The notes: generated by a model from the letters alone, not told the origin. A DNA stretch of 64,000 nt from Jeotgalicoccus sp. (GCA_003513765.1 DONT01000004.1:48144-112143); one strand, 5' to 3'; counted from the first letter of the stretch, positions 1 to 9,199 are shown. A program made the numbers and translations.

Positions 1-1158
1 ATATTCTACATATTTCTTATCGGCGGTGCGTTCGGAGTCATCCGTGCAACTGGTGCGCTCGAGGCAATTATTCAAAAAATAATGAATAATGTTCAAAGAA
101 ATGAAATGATGCTGATTCCAATAATTATGATTGTTTTTTCAATACTGGGCTTTACGACAGGTATGGCGGAAGAAGCGATTATATTTGTACCGATAGGTAT
201 TATGCTGGCTGTTGCATTAGGGTATGATGCAATGGTTGGAACAGCAATGGTTACGCTTGGAGCGGCAGCCGGGTTTGTTGGTGGGATGTTTAATCCTTTC
301 ACAGTAGGTATAGCACATGGTATTGCAGAACTGCCGATATTTTCAGGCTGGGGATTTAGAACAGTCGTGTATCTGCTGGTATTAATTACGGGTATTTTAT
401 ACGTAATAAACTATGCGAGAAAAGTCAAAAAAGATCCAAAGCGCAGTATAGTATATGAAGAAAGTCAGTCAGGAAAGCTGAATTTTACAGATGATGCATT
501 GGAACTGACGGAATTGAAAAAACGTCATATCGTAATCGTTATTCTGTTTGCTTTGACTATTGCTTTAAACGTCTATGGAATTTTCGCACATGGCTGGTTC
601 TTAACAGAACTGGCTGCAAACTTCTTCGCAGTCGGTATTATTATCGGTTTTGTCGGCGGTTTAAAGCTCAATACTGTATTTGACTCATTTATAGACGGTA
701 TGAAAATTGTTGTTTACGGAGCGATAATTGTAGGGTTTGCAAGAGCCATTTTAGTCGTGCTGGAATCAGGTTTAATTATCGATACAATTATCAACAGTAT
801 GAGTGGTGTACTGGATAATATTCCAACAGCATTGACGGCTGTAGGTATGCTGGCAGTACAAGTCGTAATTAATTTCTTTATTCCCTCAGGTTCGGGGCAA
901 GCAATGACGACAATGCCGATTATGGTGCCGCTTTCCGACCTTCAGGAAATACCGCGTCAAGTTGCGGTCCTTGCTTACCAGTATGGAGATGCAATTACAA
1001 ACAGTATTATTCCAACATCTGCATCATTAATGGGTGTACTTGCTATAGCAGGTATTCCATATATTAAATGGGTGAAATTTGTTTGGAAACTGGTATTAAT
1101 TTGGCTGCTTATCGCGGCTATTGCTTTAGTCGTTGCAACATTAATTAACTTACAGTAA
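1..1158 (+). CDS. YfcC-type C4-dicarboxylate/amino-acid carrier family protein (5' end outside window)
   Basis: The reading frame is open from the first base, so this is the C-terminal 385 residues of a longer polytopic membrane protein; the first ATG inside the window (position 82) is internal. The segment is almost wholly hydrophobic helices with small-residue-rich re-entrant stretches (for example a PSGSGQAMTTMP run near 890-925) and ends with a TSASLMGVL segment typical of the YfcC/DcuC group (PF03606-like). Family members are secondary carriers, often annotated as basic amino-acid antiporters or dicarboxylate carriers; the substrate cannot be read from the sequence. No terminator is obvious directly behind it, and the next gene has its own promoter. 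Family assignment is good, substrate unknown. Confidence 0.8.
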   Translation: MFYIFLIGGAFGVIRATGALEAIIQKIMNNVQRNEMMLIPIIMIVFSILGFTTGMAEEAIIFVPIGIMLAVALGYDAMVGTAMVTLGAAAGFVGGMFNPFTVGIAHGIAELPIFSGWGFRTVVYLLVLITGILYVINYARKVKKDPKRSIVYEESQSGKLNFTDDALELTELKKRHIVIVILFALTIALNVYGIFAHGWFLTELAANFFAVGIIIGFVGGLKLNTVFDSFIDGMKIVVYGAIIVGFARAILVVLESGLIIDTIINSMSGVLDNIPTALTAVGMLAVQVVINFFIPSGSGQAMTTMPIMVPLSDLQEIPRQVAVLAYQYGDAITNSIIPTSASLMGVLAIAGIPYIKWVKFVWKLVLIWLLIAAIALVVATLINLQ

Positions 1159-1199
1159 AATTTTTTAAGAAGACAGTAACAGTGAATGGTATGTAATAT

Positions 1200-1229
1200 T
1201 TGTATCATCCAACTCTAAGGACTTATAAT
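1200..1229 (+). promoter_or_regulatory. Promoter of the thioredoxin-like gene
   Basis: A TTGTAT box at 1200-1205 and a perfect TATAAT at 1224-1229 are separated by 18 bases. The start codon follows 32 bases after the -10, with a GGGAGA ribosome site at 1254-1259. Confidence 0.5.
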
Positions 1230-1261
1230 AAGGATAACAACTTAAAAAGGCAGGGAGATAA

Positions 1262-1813
1262 ATGGATAACTTACAAGTATTTTATGACATCGCTTTAACG
1301 CCGGATGAGTATCGTGAAAAACTTACAGACTTAAAAGACGGTTTCGATAAAATTTATAACGAACACGAAATAACGAAAGATAATGAATTTGAGAACTTCA
1401 AAAATAGTGAAATGGTGCTGCTCGTTATCGCTGAACCATGGTGCGGTCACTGCATGCTTAACCTTCCAATTCTGTTTAAACTCGCAGAAGAAGCTGGTAT
1501 TGATGTGAAAGTGGCACTGCGTGATGACAATGAAGAACTGATGAATGGTTACTTGACTAACGGCAACAAAGTAATTCCGAAAGTCATTGCGATTAATAAA
1601 GAAGAAAAAGAAGCAGCAGTGTGGGGCCCGCGTGCACCGATGACAGCAGTTATTCAAAAAGATATTATGAAAGATATGCCGGAAAAAGGCACAGATGAAT
1701 ACGATGCAGCGTTTAAATCTGCGATTACAGAAATGAAAGAAAAATTCAAGACATCACCTGAACTGTGGGATGCTGTCGAAAAAGATCTAAAAGAAACATT
1801 AACTGTTAAATAA
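1262..1813 (+). CDS. Thioredoxin-family protein with WCGHC active site
   Basis: 183 residues, cytosolic, no signal peptide. The redox motif is W60-C61-G62-H63-C64, a DsbA/PDI-like CGHC rather than the CGPC of classical thioredoxin, and a cis-proline region (VIPKVIAI) follows about 45 residues later, so the fold is complete. Length and the long acidic N-terminal helix region fit the Thioredoxin_9 group (PF14595) common in Bacillota. Role is inferred: a cytoplasmic thiol-disulfide oxidoreductase of unknown partner. It is a single-gene transcription unit with its own promoter and a strong terminator. Start chosen because AGGCAGGGAGA lies just upstream of the ATG. Confidence 0.85.
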   Translation: MDNLQVFYDIALTPDEYREKLTDLKDGFDKIYNEHEITKDNEFENFKNSEMVLLVIAEPWCGHCMLNLPILFKLAEEAGIDVKVALRDDNEELMNGYLTNGNKVIPKVIAINKEEKEAAVWGPRAPMTAVIQKDIMKDMPEKGTDEYDAAFKSAITEMKEKFKTSPELWDAVEKDLKETLTVK

Positions 1814-1820
1814 TATTAGA

Positions 1821-1856
1821 ACTCCACGGACTTTTAATGATCCGTGGAGTTTTTTT
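1821..1856 (+). terminator. Intrinsic terminator after the thioredoxin-like gene
   Basis: Perfect 10-bp stem ACTCCACGGA/TCCGTGGAGT around a 10-base loop, followed by a run of seven T. The opposing gene ends at 1888, so it separates convergent units. Confidence 0.95.
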
Positions 1857-1887
1857 GTTACCAACCAGTTATAACAACCAAACTCCG

Positions 1888-2793
1888 CTACGCTGCTTCA
1901 GCTTTTCTCGTACTGATAAATACTCCGACTGCGAGTATTAAAATAATGCCTGCAACCTGATACATGCCGAGACCGACGTTTAAAAGAATGACAGACGTCA
2001 GCACTGCGGATACGGGTTCCAGCAGGCCGAGTATGCCTGCTTCTGTTGAACTGATGTATTTCATGCTCGTAATGTACAAGTAGAAGGCGAGTGTAGTTCC
2101 GAGCAGTATGGACAGTGCGAGTATAATAATCTGCATTGCCGTCCAGTCAAAGGAAAAATCAAACACCCATATCGGGTGAATGAAGTTCATAATAATACCG
2201 CCTGTCAGCATTGATCCGCCGACGAGCTGAAGCGGGTGTATGACCTGGAGCAGCACCGGTGCATGCAGTGTGTAGTAGGCAAGTGCGACACCGGATGCGA
2301 GTCCGAACATCAGTGCAACTGGCGATACTGCAAGGTTCATCAGATTGCCGTTTGTGGCAATGAGAATTACGCCGATAATCATTGCAAAGATTATAAATGC
2401 TTCCGCTTTTGTCCAAGGTCTGTATTTCTTCATCACTGCATACAGAATAATATAAATCGGACCGGTACACTGCAGCACAGTAGCAATTGCAGCATTGCCG
2501 TAGCCGATTGCCGCCATAAATGTATACTGTACCATCGTCATGCCCAGGATAGAATATATGGAGAACATGAGCACCGTATGTTTATTCCATACTGTACGAT
2601 GTTTCTTACGGAAAAATAAAGTGTATATAGATAATAGGATAATACCGCTGATTGTCAGTCTGGCTGTAACATACCAGTTAACGTCGACAGGCGTCTCGGT
2701 AAATATATAATCGGACGCAGTTCCGCCGATACCCCAAAGCGCAGCACCGATAATGACAAAAATTAATCCTTTAACATGAGCTGTATTTTTCAT
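1888..2793 (-). CDS. EamA-family (DMT superfamily) permease
   Basis: 301 residues with about ten hydrophobic helices arranged as two EamA repeats, the first ending near residue 145 and the second beginning around residue 160, the usual DMT architecture and length. Such proteins are inner-membrane exporters of amino acids or other small metabolites; the substrate is not readable here. Conserved features include the N-terminal GAALWGIGGTASDYIF segment and the repeat-2 end LLEPVSAVLTSVILL. It begins 18 bases downstream of the fetB-like gene on the same strand and could be cotranscribed with it. It ends 32 bases from the convergent terminator of the thioredoxin-like gene. Confidence 0.9.
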   Translation of the reverse strand: MKNTAHVKGLIFVIIGAALWGIGGTASDYIFTETPVDVNWYVTARLTISGIILLSIYTLFFRKKHRTVWNKHTVLMFSIYSILGMTMVQYTFMAAIGYGNAAIATVLQCTGPIYIILYAVMKKYRPWTKAEAFIIFAMIIGVILIATNGNLMNLAVSPVALMFGLASGVALAYYTLHAPVLLQVIHPLQLVGGSMLTGGIIMNFIHPIWVFDFSFDWTAMQIIILALSILLGTTLAFYLYITSMKYISSTEAGILGLLEPVSAVLTSVILLNVGLGMYQVAGIILILAVGVFISTRKAEAA

Positions 2794-2811
2794 AGCAATC
2801 CCGCCCTTTAT

Positions 2812-3567
2812 TCATTTTTTCAAACCCATATACTGCATGCGGCTGTTAAACAGTTTCGGGTAGGATAAATATCCGACCATAACAGAAGCGGCTGTTGCGT
2901 TAGTCAGTATTAAAAATAAAATGAGAAGCTGATACATAACAGCTTCCATCGGTGCAGCGCCGCCGATAATCAAACCGCTCATCATGCCGGGAAGCTGGAC
3001 GAGCCCAATAGTTTTTTGAGATTCTATCGTCGGTATCATACTCGTTTGAATGGCTGATTTTAAACTGCGGGAAACCGCATCTTTCGGCTGCCCGCCAAAT
3101 GATAAAATAAGCTCTATCATTTCTTCGCTGTTTTCAAGTTCATCGGTAAATTTACTGACGAACAACAATGACAGCACCATGCAGTTGCCGATAATCATGC
3201 CGCTGATTGGAATAATCTGTTCGGGTTCGAAATCGAGAATGCCGAAACCGAGCATGATTGTCATTGAAACAGCTTCAACTGCTGTCAGAGTCAATATAAT
3301 TATCCATTTAATACCCGGAATTCGCGTACCTTTTTTAATAACGTTCTGACTGGCAGCACCAATCATTACTATTATCATTAAAATCATATAAATACTGTGG
3401 TCACTGTCGAAGACAAAAGTCAGTATCATACCGACAATAAGCAGCTGGACAATAGAACGGACCGAAGCGATAACAATATCCTTCGTAAGCCCTAATTTCA
3501 GTACAACAGCAATAACAAGAGGAATAATAACAAAGACACCTGAGAGCAGAAGTTCCTGAAAGCCCAT
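2812..3567 (-). CDS. fetB: FetB-type ABC permease (UPF0014)
   Basis: 251 residues, about six to seven membrane helices, matching the UPF0014/FetB family length. Characteristic stretches include the amphipathic GGQPKDAVSRSLKSAIQTSM segment followed by a QTIG-like KTIGLVQLPGMMSGLIIGG region, which is the coupling region of this family. In E. coli FetAB exports iron and protects against oxidative stress; by homology this pair may do the same, but a Bacillota substrate is not established. The start codon shares one base with the fetA stop (TAATG), so the two are translationally coupled. Confidence 0.87.
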   Translation of the reverse strand: MGFQELLLSGVFVIIPLVIAVVLKLGLTKDIVIASVRSIVQLLIVGMILTFVFDSDHSIYMILMIIVMIGAASQNVIKKGTRIPGIKWIIILTLTAVEAVSMTIMLGFGILDFEPEQIIPISGMIIGNCMVLSLLFVSKFTDELENSEEMIELILSFGGQPKDAVSRSLKSAIQTSMIPTIESQKTIGLVQLPGMMSGLIIGGAAPMEAVMYQLLILFLILTNATAASVMVGYLSYPKLFNSRMQYMGLKK

Positions 3568-4268
3568 TAGCGTTCACCTCTTAAAAATTGCTGTATAACT
3601 GTATTCTTTGAACTGTATAATGTATCAATTGTACCGTGCAGCAGCAGCTCACCCTGGTTTAAAAACCATATGTCATCGCTGACGCGCTCAGATTGAGCGA
3701 GATCATGTGTAATCCAAATCACAGTCAGCTGATGTTCCTGCTGCAGTTTCATCACAAGCCGTTCAATTTCCCTTACCAGTGTGTAATCAAGACTGGATGT
3801 AATTTCATCGAGCAGCAGAACTTCAGGTTTTGAGACGAAGGTGCGAGCTAAAGAAATACGGCTCTTTTCACCGCCGGACAGTGTTGAAATTTTACGCGAT
3901 AAAAATGATTCATCCAGCTCGACCATGCCGAGCAGTCTGACGGCACGCTCATGACTCAGCTTTTCATTAAATATTTGCAGCGGCAGATTTAAATTATCGT
4001 AGACCGTGCCGCTCAGCATCGGCGCACTTTGAAATGCCATGCCGGCTTTCTTTCTGAGAGCGGTAATATCGATGCCCGATATATCTTCACCGCGGTAAAA
4101 AACTCTGCCGGAATCCGGAGATATCAGACCGTTAATATGTTTAAGGCACGTTGTTTTACCAGCGCCGCTCGGCCCGATAAAAGTTGTTATTTTATTTTCT
4201 CTGAAAGAGCCTGTTATATTGTGCAATATCGATCGATAACTGACATTTTGGAAGTCAATAATCTTCAT
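3567..4268 (-). CDS. fetA: FetA-type ABC transporter ATP-binding protein
   Basis: 233-residue ABC ATPase with Walker A GPSGAGKTT at 32-40, Q-loop Gln80, signature LSGGEKSR at 130-137, Walker B with D154-E155 and switch His188, so it is a complete, active-looking nucleotide-binding domain. It is the first gene of a unit with fetB (one-base stop/start overlap), and the pairing with a UPF0014 permease is what identifies it as FetA-like rather than a generic ATPase. It is divergent from the DUF72 gene across a 49-base gap that must hold both promoters. Iron export is inferred from E. coli FetAB. Confidence 0.87.
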   Translation of the reverse strand: MKIIDFQNVSYRSILHNITGSFRENKITTFIGPSGAGKTTCLKHINGLISPDSGRVFYRGEDISGIDITALRKKAGMAFQSAPMLSGTVYDNLNLPLQIFNEKLSHERAVRLLGMVELDESFLSRKISTLSGGEKSRISLARTFVSKPEVLLLDEITSSLDYTLVREIERLVMKLQQEHQLTVIWITHDLAQSERVSDDIWFLNQGELLLHGTIDTLYSSKNTVIQQFLRGER

Positions 4269-4317
4269 GGTTCAAATCCTCCAATGTAAATGTGCTAAAA
4301 TGAAGTAAGGTGATTTA

Positions 4318-5166
4318 ATGATTTATATAGGACTGACAGGGTGGGGCGACCACGATTCGCTGTACACCGAACTCTCAAATAAAAAAGATAAATTAATTAC
4401 ATATGCTTCACATTTCCCAATCGTTGAACTTGATTCAACATACTATGCGGTGCAGCGGCAGTCAACGGTGGAAAAATGGTGCGATCAGACTCCTGAGACA
4501 TTTAAATTTGCAGTGAAAGCTCATCAGTTTATGACAGGACACAGCGATTACAGAGAACACTACGATTCTATCAAGGATGTCTTTTCTGCCTATAAAGAAA
4601 TGCTGATGCCTATGTTTCACAGAAATAAACTTGCATTTGTACTGCTGCAGTTTCCACCTTGGTTTGACTGCAGCAGCAAAAATATACGCTATGTAAAATT
4701 TGCAATCGAACTGCTGAAACCTTTTAAAGTCGCAGTGGAATTCCGTAATCAGACATGGTTCCGTGATGATTTTAAAGAACATACATTGGAATTTCTGCAT
4801 AACAGCCAGGTCATTCACAGTATCTGTGATGAACCGCAGGCAGGAATCGGCTCGATTCCTTTCGTTAACCGCGTTACGGATGATACAGCTTTTATACGCC
4901 TGCACGGCCGTAACGTTCACGGCTGGACACAGCAGAACCGTACATCTGAAGAATGGCGGGACGTGCGTTATTTATACGATTATAACAGACAGGAACTCGA
5001 GTGGTTAAAAAAACAAATCAATATACTGCAGCATAAAACGAAAGATATTTATATCGTTTTTAACAATAACTCAGGAGGTCACGCAGCTGGCAATGCAAAA
5101 CAGTTAATCAGCATGCTGAACATAGAATACAGCGGACTCGCGCCGAAGCAGCTGAAACTATTCTAA
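4318..5166 (+). CDS. DUF72 family protein (YunF-like)
   Basis: 282 residues beginning MIYIGLTGWGDH, the typical glycine-containing start of DUF72 TIM-barrel proteins, with the family motifs FKFAVKAHQFMTGH (about 62-75), VAVEFRNQTW (about 140-149), FIRLHGRN (near 192) and IYIVFNNNSGGHA near the C-terminus. The biochemical function of DUF72 is unknown; the fold resembles xylose-isomerase/endonuclease-IV barrels. It opens an operon with a TauE permease (12-base gap) and a metallophosphatase (11-base gap), matching the yunF-yunE-yunD gene content of Bacillus in a different order. An AAGGTG ribosome site supports the start. Confidence 0.88.
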   Translation: MIYIGLTGWGDHDSLYTELSNKKDKLITYASHFPIVELDSTYYAVQRQSTVEKWCDQTPETFKFAVKAHQFMTGHSDYREHYDSIKDVFSAYKEMLMPMFHRNKLAFVLLQFPPWFDCSSKNIRYVKFAIELLKPFKVAVEFRNQTWFRDDFKEHTLEFLHNSQVIHSICDEPQAGIGSIPFVNRVTDDTAFIRLHGRNVHGWTQQNRTSEEWRDVRYLYDYNRQELEWLKKQINILQHKTKDIYIVFNNNSGGHAAGNAKQLISMLNIEYSGLAPKQLKLF

Positions 5167-5178
5167 GGGGCTGGGGTC

Positions 5179-6000
5179 ATGGAATTTATCGTGCTTATAC
5201 TGATCGGTTTACTTTCTTCTATACTGGGCTCACTCGTCGGTATCGGCGGGGGTGTTATTGTTGTTCCCGCTTTAATGTTTTTTGGGCTGACACTTGGCCT
5301 GCTGCCGGCAATAACACCGCAGACTGCGGTCGGTACATCGAGTATGCTTTTAATATTTACAGGTATGAGCGCGATGATTTCATATGCGCGAAACAAGCAG
5401 GTTGATAACCAAAATGGTATTCTGTTTTTAATCGGATTAATGCCGGGGGCATTCGCAGGTTCGTATGCCAGCAGCTTGTTTACAGTAGACAGTTTCAATT
5501 TATACTTCGGAATATTTTTAATTTTTATTAGTATTCTTTTAGTAATCAGAAATAAAATTAGGCCGATGAAAGTTTTCCGAAACCCGAAGTATTTAAAACC
5601 ACACCGCGATAACCAGGGGAATGTTTATCACTACGGCTTTCCGCCATATCTTGCTATTTCGATAACATTTATCGTCGGCTTTATAACAGGACTGTTCGGT
5701 ATCGGCGGGGGTGTTCTGATGACACCTTTAATGCTGATGGTTTTCCGTATGCCGCCGACTATTGCCATCGGTACGAGTATGATGATGGTATTCTTCTCCG
5801 GTGTATCATCGGCATTTGGGCACGTGCTGCAGAATAACGTCGTTTATTGGTATATACTTCTCCTTGTACCGGCGGCTGTCGTCGGGGCGACTATCGGTGT
5901 AAAAATTAATCAGCGGTTCAGTTCCGATGCTTTAGTTGTACTGCTTCGCACCGTCTTGTTTATACTCGGATTATACTTGATTTTACAAACAATTCTTTAA
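5179..6000 (+). CDS. TauE/SafE-family sulfite/organosulfonate-type permease (YunE-like)
   Basis: 273 residues, about eight membrane helices in two homologous halves, each beginning with the glycine motif GIGGG (residues 21-25 and 164-168) that marks the TauE/SafE family (PF01925). The two halves are joined by a hydrophilic loop around residues 120-140 (RNPKYLKPHRDN region). Family members move small sulfur or carbon anions; direction and substrate are unknown for this one. It is the middle gene of a three-gene unit with DUF72 and a YunD-type metallophosphatase. Confidence 0.88.
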   Translation: MEFIVLILIGLLSSILGSLVGIGGGVIVVPALMFFGLTLGLLPAITPQTAVGTSSMLLIFTGMSAMISYARNKQVDNQNGILFLIGLMPGAFAGSYASSLFTVDSFNLYFGIFLIFISILLVIRNKIRPMKVFRNPKYLKPHRDNQGNVYHYGFPPYLAISITFIVGFITGLFGIGGGVLMTPLMLMVFRMPPTIAIGTSMMMVFFSGVSSAFGHVLQNNVVYWYILLLVPAAVVGATIGVKINQRFSSDALVVLLRTVLFILGLYLILQTIL

Positions 6001-6011
6001 GGAGTGCTCGC

Positions 6012-7331
6012 ATGGAAGTGAAGATTTATCATACTAATGATATACACAGTGCATTACATAATTACATGAAGTTCACGAGCTTCATTAAAAATAAAAGACG
6101 CCAGTTCAGAGATAATATGTTTTATGTCGATATCGGCGACCATGTCGACCGTTCGCATCCATACACAGAGGCGACACTCGGAAAAGGCAATATTGAATTG
6201 TTGAATGATGCTACGTGTGACGTTGCTACGCTTGGGAATAATGAGGGAATCACGCTGACACAAGATCAGCTTAAGTATCTGTACGACGATGCCGATTTTG
6301 ATGTGATTTGTGCGAACCTGCGTGAAGTGGGCAGTAAAGAACCGTATTTTAAACCTTATACAATTAAAGAAACAAATGGTATAAAAATTGGTTTTATCGC
6401 AGCGACAGTGGAATTTACACCTTTCTATCTGGCGCTCGACTGGGAAGTGGCAGATGCCTTTGAATGGATAGAAAAGTATTTACGGGAACTAAAGCCGCAA
6501 GTTGATGTTATCGTGATGATGAGTCACTTAGGCATGTACGATGATGAAACGCTCGCGAACAAATTTCCTGAAATTGATTTGATTTTATCCTCCCATACGC
6601 ATCATCATTTTGATAAAGGTGAACGTGTCAACGGCGTACTCCTCGCAGCAGCGGGCAGATACGGGGAATATATCGGCGAGGTGACACTTCAATTTAAAGA
6701 TGGTAAGATCACCGGCAAAAAAGCGGAGCTGATTGAAGCGGATATATTATCGCAGGTTGAAAATGATTATTACAATAAAGGTAAAGCAATTTTGAAAAAT
6801 ACTGTCGTTAAAGAAAATGCGCTGCCAATCGACCGGAGATTGTATTCAGCGGGACGTTTCAGTTCGCTTCTCGCTCATGTACTTAAAGATTTTACTGACA
6901 GCGATGCCGGACTGATTCATACGGGGCTTATAGCAAGTCCATTTGAAGGCGGCCAGCTGACCGAATATTCTCTTCATAAAGTGCTGCCGCATGCGATTAA
7001 CGCTGTCCAGATAGAACTCACAGGCCGCGAGATGAAAGAAATATTTACTCAGGCAAACCGTCATGAGTATAAAGATGAAATTGTACGCGGGCTCGGCTTC
7101 AGAGGAGATATTTTCGGCTGTTTCGTCACTGATAATATTCATTATATCCAGTCGGAACGCGAGTATTACATCGGTGACGAAATCATCGATGAAAAGAAGA
7201 AATACACACTTGGAACGCTGGATATGTATACTTTCGGCAGGATTTTCCCGCAGTTCAGATATTCAAAAAAAGAATACATGGTGCCGGACCTGCTGCGTGA
7301 TATCATAAAAAATTATCTTGAAGCGATGTAG
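6012..7331 (+). CDS. YunD-type calcineurin-like metallophosphatase / 5'-nucleotidase family protein
   Basis: 439 residues, cytosolic. The N-terminal metallophosphatase domain shows HTNDIH at 7-12, D40-I-G-D43, GNNEG at 75-79, MMSHLG, and SSHTHHH, and a 5'-nucleotidase C-terminal domain follows from about residue 250. The usual GNHE motif reads GNNE, with Asn77 where most nucleotidases have the transition-state His; I believe this is a feature of the YunD subgroup but could not verify it. No signal peptide is present, so it is not a secreted 5'-nucleotidase. Probable phosphoesterase on a nucleotide-type substrate; last gene of the DUF72-TauE operon. Confidence 0.85.
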   Translation: MEVKIYHTNDIHSALHNYMKFTSFIKNKRRQFRDNMFYVDIGDHVDRSHPYTEATLGKGNIELLNDATCDVATLGNNEGITLTQDQLKYLYDDADFDVICANLREVGSKEPYFKPYTIKETNGIKIGFIAATVEFTPFYLALDWEVADAFEWIEKYLRELKPQVDVIVMMSHLGMYDDETLANKFPEIDLILSSHTHHHFDKGERVNGVLLAAAGRYGEYIGEVTLQFKDGKITGKKAELIEADILSQVENDYYNKGKAILKNTVVKENALPIDRRLYSAGRFSSLLAHVLKDFTDSDAGLIHTGLIASPFEGGQLTEYSLHKVLPHAINAVQIELTGREMKEIFTQANRHEYKDEIVRGLGFRGDIFGCFVTDNIHYIQSEREYYIGDEIIDEKKKYTLGTLDMYTFGRIFPQFRYSKKEYMVPDLLRDIIKNYLEAM

Positions 7332-7352
7332 TCTTTTTAAGCCGAAATATGC

Positions 7353-7358
7353 TATAAT
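7353..7358 (+). promoter_or_regulatory. -10 box of the lysine-riboswitch transcript
   Basis: Perfect TATAAT about 20 bases before the aptamer. The -35 region (about 7330-7335) is poor, so the promoter may depend on context. Confidence 0.5.
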
Positions 7359-7375
7359 GTAAAACAATTGAATAA

Positions 7376-7527
7376 AGAAAAAGTAGAGGTTGCACTTTTC
7401 AACAGTAAAGTATTTCAGCAGGCATGCGTTTAGAAGATACTTGAAAGGGGAAAGTGCCGAAGGATAGTACCGGCAGGTATTTGTTCTGGGGTTCAGTTTA
7501 ACAGGCTGGGCACTGTCAGTTACATGA
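7376..7527 (+). ncRNA. Lysine riboswitch (L box) aptamer
   Basis: The region carries the L-box hallmarks in order: AGAGGTTGC (7384-7393), CAACAGTAAAG (7400-7410), TGAAAGGGGAAAGTGCCGAA (7442-7461), CTGGGG, and GGCTGGGCACTGTCAG (7504-7519). These match the conserved core of the Bacillus lysC L box. It is followed by an intrinsic terminator and then an NhaC-family transporter, the arrangement known for the LysW-type lysine carriers. Lysine binding would be expected to turn expression off. Boundaries are approximate to about 5 bases. Confidence 0.93.
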
Positions 7528-7547
7528 TGCGCTACATTTAATAGATA

Positions 7548-7589
7548 AATCATAAATGCGTGCACTGTTAGCGTATTTGTGATTTTTTT
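7548..7589 (+). terminator. Expression-platform terminator of the lysine riboswitch
   Basis: 13-bp stem AATCATAAATGCG (7548-7560) with CGTATTTGTGATT (7572-7584), two G-U pairs, 11-base loop and a seven-T run. It lies between aptamer and start codon, so it is the regulated attenuator rather than the end of an upstream unit. Confidence 0.88.
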
Positions 7590-7615
7590 ATTGAAAAAAA
7601 TTAGGAGGAAGAAAG

Positions 7616-9199
7616 ATGGAATCATTTTTAAATTGGGAATACATGCCGTTAATCCCGCCCCTGCTTACACTTATTCTTGTTATAGTAACAAGAAAAGTAG
7701 GCATCAGTTTAGGTGCGGGAATTATTACTTCAGCATTCGTTATTGCGAATGGTCAAATTGGTGAATTTTTCACATTGGTAGTTGATTCATTTCTGGCAAT
7801 ATTTATTGAAGACGGCGGTTTGAACACGTGGAATGCATACATATTGATTTTCTTAACACTGCTCGGAATTATGACAGCATTTATGAATATGTCAGGCGGT
7901 GCGCGTGCATTTACAAACTGGGCCCTGACTAAAGTTAAATCCCGCCGCGGTGCGGGTCTAATGACCGGACTGCTTGGTATTATCGTTTTTATCGATGACT
8001 ATTTCAGTGCATTGATTGTCGGTCAGGTCGCTAAGCCGATTACTGACAAGTATAATATTTCAAGAGCAAAACTTGCTTACTTTGTCGACACTACAGCTTC
8101 ACCGGTAGCGGTGATGGCACCTGTATCGAGCTGGGGTGCAGGAATTATGGGGCTGACAGCACCGCTGTTAATCGGAGCAGGCATGACGCATATTTCACCG
8201 TTCCAGAGCTTTATGTATATGGTCCCGATGAACTTCTATGTAATAGCGGCACTTGTTATGATGTTTATCGTTATTATTTTTAAGTTCGATATCGGACCGA
8301 TGCGAAAACAAGAAGAGCTGGCAATTAACGAAGGTATTCTGCGTGATAAGGTACCTGAATTCGCAGAGCAGGATGAAGACCTGCCTGTACATGAAGGATC
8401 AAGTGCAAGTGCATTAATCGTGCCGATTATCGGTCTTGCACTGACCGTTATCGTTGCGATGTATATTACAGGCGCAATGGAAGGCGGAGACTGGAGCGTC
8501 TTCACTGTAATGGAAAACACATTAATTACACACGCACTGTTAATCGGGGGTATTGTCGGTCTGGTGCTGACGCTGGTTTACTATTTCAAGCAGACGAAAA
8601 ATGACAATGATTTCAGCGGCAGACATATTCTGCTTGGAATCAAAACAGGATTTCTCGCGATGTTCCCTGCGATGATGGTATTAACATTCGCATGGATGAT
8701 CGGCGGATTAATCAGTCAGCTGGGCACAGGTGAACTGCTTGGTGCAATGGTTGAAACTTCGAATCTGCCAGTAGTGCTTCTGCCGGCTGTGATATTTATC
8801 GTCGCATGTATTATGGCGCTTGCTACCGGTACGAGCTGGGGCTCATTCGGTATTCTGATTCCGGTTGCCGGAGAAATTATTATTTCCCTCGGTACAACCG
8901 AGCTCTTACTGCCGAGTGTTGCAGCAGTTCTTGCCGGTGCTGTGTTCGGTGATCACTGTTCTCCAATTTCCGATTCGACAATTCTGTCGTCTACGGGATC
9001 AGGCAGTGATCACATTGTCCACGTTATGACACAATTGCCATATGCGATTATTTCAGCATTAATCGGTCTGGCCGGGTTTGTCATACTGGGAATCACAACG
9101 AGTGTACTTTGGGGACTTGCCGGCGTTTTCGGCGGCCTTCTTGTAGTGTTTGTTATCGTTAAATTTATGTACCGCCCGGTAGCTAAACAGAACGCATAA
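7616..9199 (+). CDS. lysW: NhaC-superfamily transporter under lysine riboswitch control (probable lysine importer LysW)
   Basis: 527 residues, about twelve membrane helices, with the NhaC/YvsH-group signatures FIDDYFSALIVG (near 125) and DTTASPVAVMAPVSSWGAG (near 160), plus GTSWGSFGILIPVAG and GDHCSPISDSTILSSTGS late in the protein. General annotation would be Na+/H+ antiporter NhaC family. The lysine riboswitch directly upstream makes lysine the likely substrate, as comparative genomics proposed for the LysW branch; this is established for the group by regulation rather than by transport data. Start ATG with AGGAGGAAG spaced 5-8 bases. No terminator is visible before the next gene. Confidence 0.88.
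   Translation: MESFLNWEYMPLIPPLLTLILVIVTRKVGISLGAGIITSAFVIANGQIGEFFTLVVDSFLAIFIEDGGLNTWNAYILIFLTLLGIMTAFMNMSGGARAFTNWALTKVKSRRGAGLMTGLLGIIVFIDDYFSALIVGQVAKPITDKYNISRAKLAYFVDTTASPVAVMAPVSSWGAGIMGLTAPLLIGAGMTHISPFQSFMYMVPMNFYVIAALVMMFIVIIFKFDIGPMRKQEELAINEGILRDKVPEFAEQDEDLPVHEGSSASALIVPIIGLALTVIVAMYITGAMEGGDWSVFTVMENTLITHALLIGGIVGLVLTLVYYFKQTKNDNDFSGRHILLGIKTGFLAMFPAMMVLTFAWMIGGLISQLGTGELLGAMVETSNLPVVLLPAVIFIVACIMALATGTSWGSFGILIPVAGEIIISLGTTELLLPSVAAVLAGAVFGDHCSPISDSTILSSTGSGSDHIVHVMTQLPYAIISALIGLAGFVILGITTSVLWGLAGVFGGLLVVFVIVKFMYRPVAKQNA

Noticed and set aside
2159..2619. Open frames on both strands inside the EamA gene
   Set aside because: They lie wholly within the clear DMT permease, lack ribosome sites and encode compositions without recognisable domains; they are frame shadows. 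The same holds for other nested frames in the window.
6012..7331. Secreted 5'-nucleotidase (virulence-type AdsA)
   Set aside because: No signal peptide or cell-wall anchor, and the length and operon match the cytosolic YunD group.
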